A stretch of DNA of 64,000 nucleotides from Brachypodius melanocephalos (Eukaryota; Chordata; Aves; Passeriformes; Pycnonotidae). Shown one piece after another: positions 63,887-64,000 of the stretch. Within the stretch, counting starts at the first letter, position 1. Every line of letters begins with the position of its first letter. The notes below the pieces were generated by a model. It searched no databases and was not told the DNA's origin. It worked only from the letters and a program-made list of their open reading frames with translations. The position numbers were made by a program, and so were the translations under genes. The DNA is taken from NCBI GenBank assembly GCA_013398615.1, contig VZSR01003807.1:17004237-17068236 (forward strand), read 5' to 3'.

Positions 63887-64000
63887 CCTGAATGATCTAT
63901 CTCTAGGGCAATATTTCTGTAAGTAAACACTTGATGGAGAAGTGAGGATTGTTTGAGAGAGTTCCAGAAGTTTGCAGATTTTCTGCATATTTTTCCTGTT

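Larger units (their letters stand above)
53641..64000. other. Unique non-coding sequence to the window end
   Basis: No gene is recognised. Two purine-rich patches (about 54890-55050 and 59480-59640) resemble the one at 8340-8950 and explain some open minus-strand frames. Frames of 138 and 139 codons on the minus strand (60524-60940 and 61484-61903) have no known domain. T-rich tracts and AT-rich patches are listed separately. Confidence 0.55.

Noticed and set aside
1..64000. CRISPR array, operon, phage or toxin-antitoxin system
   Set aside because: No regularly spaced direct repeats with unique spacers, no dense co-directional frames and no bacterial signals; the window is vertebrate DNA.

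Overview
The window looks like a gene-poor, non-coding stretch of a bird nuclear genome, most likely a songbird (Passeriformes). The evidence is the repeat content. There are several 5'-truncated CR1 LINE 3' ends in both orientations, and one GC-rich endogenous-retrovirus LTR that resembles, from memory, a family common in songbird genomes. Composition is otherwise AT-leaning and CpG-poor, with A-, T-, AC- and GT-rich low-complexity tracts. There is no sign of bacterial, plasmid or phage organisation: no dense ORFs, operons or ribosome-binding sites.

Layout. 1-382 is unique flank. 388-1449 is a complete solo LTR on the + strand, bounded by a perfect 5-bp target-site duplication (CCTGT). A three-copy 17-bp minisatellite follows at 1575-1622. 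CR1 fragments lie at 6468-6740 (+), 22481-22570 (-), 30761-31210 (-), 40215-40565 (+, much older) and 41868-42136 (+). A decayed tRNA-like or SINE-like remnant may lie at 36530-36600 (-). Simple repeats include a 13-unit pentanucleotide array (11647-11711), a (CA)n tract (31636-31670), a 26-base T run (44515-44540) and (GTT)n (60098-60155). Everything else is unique sequence.

No protein-coding gene, exon or canonical RNA gene can be supported. The longest open frames (about 140-226 codons) fall in the LTR or in locally GC-richer or pyrimidine-rich patches. Several are overlapped by antisense frames, and none reads as a recognisable domain. The window could be intergenic or lie inside a very long intron; the sequence alone does not decide. 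A few AT-rich patches with homeodomain-type cores and an RFX-like palindrome are listed as tentative regulatory candidates. I found no previously undescribed biological system here. The most informative items are the dated series of retroelement insertions and the old CR1 and SINE-like remnants.
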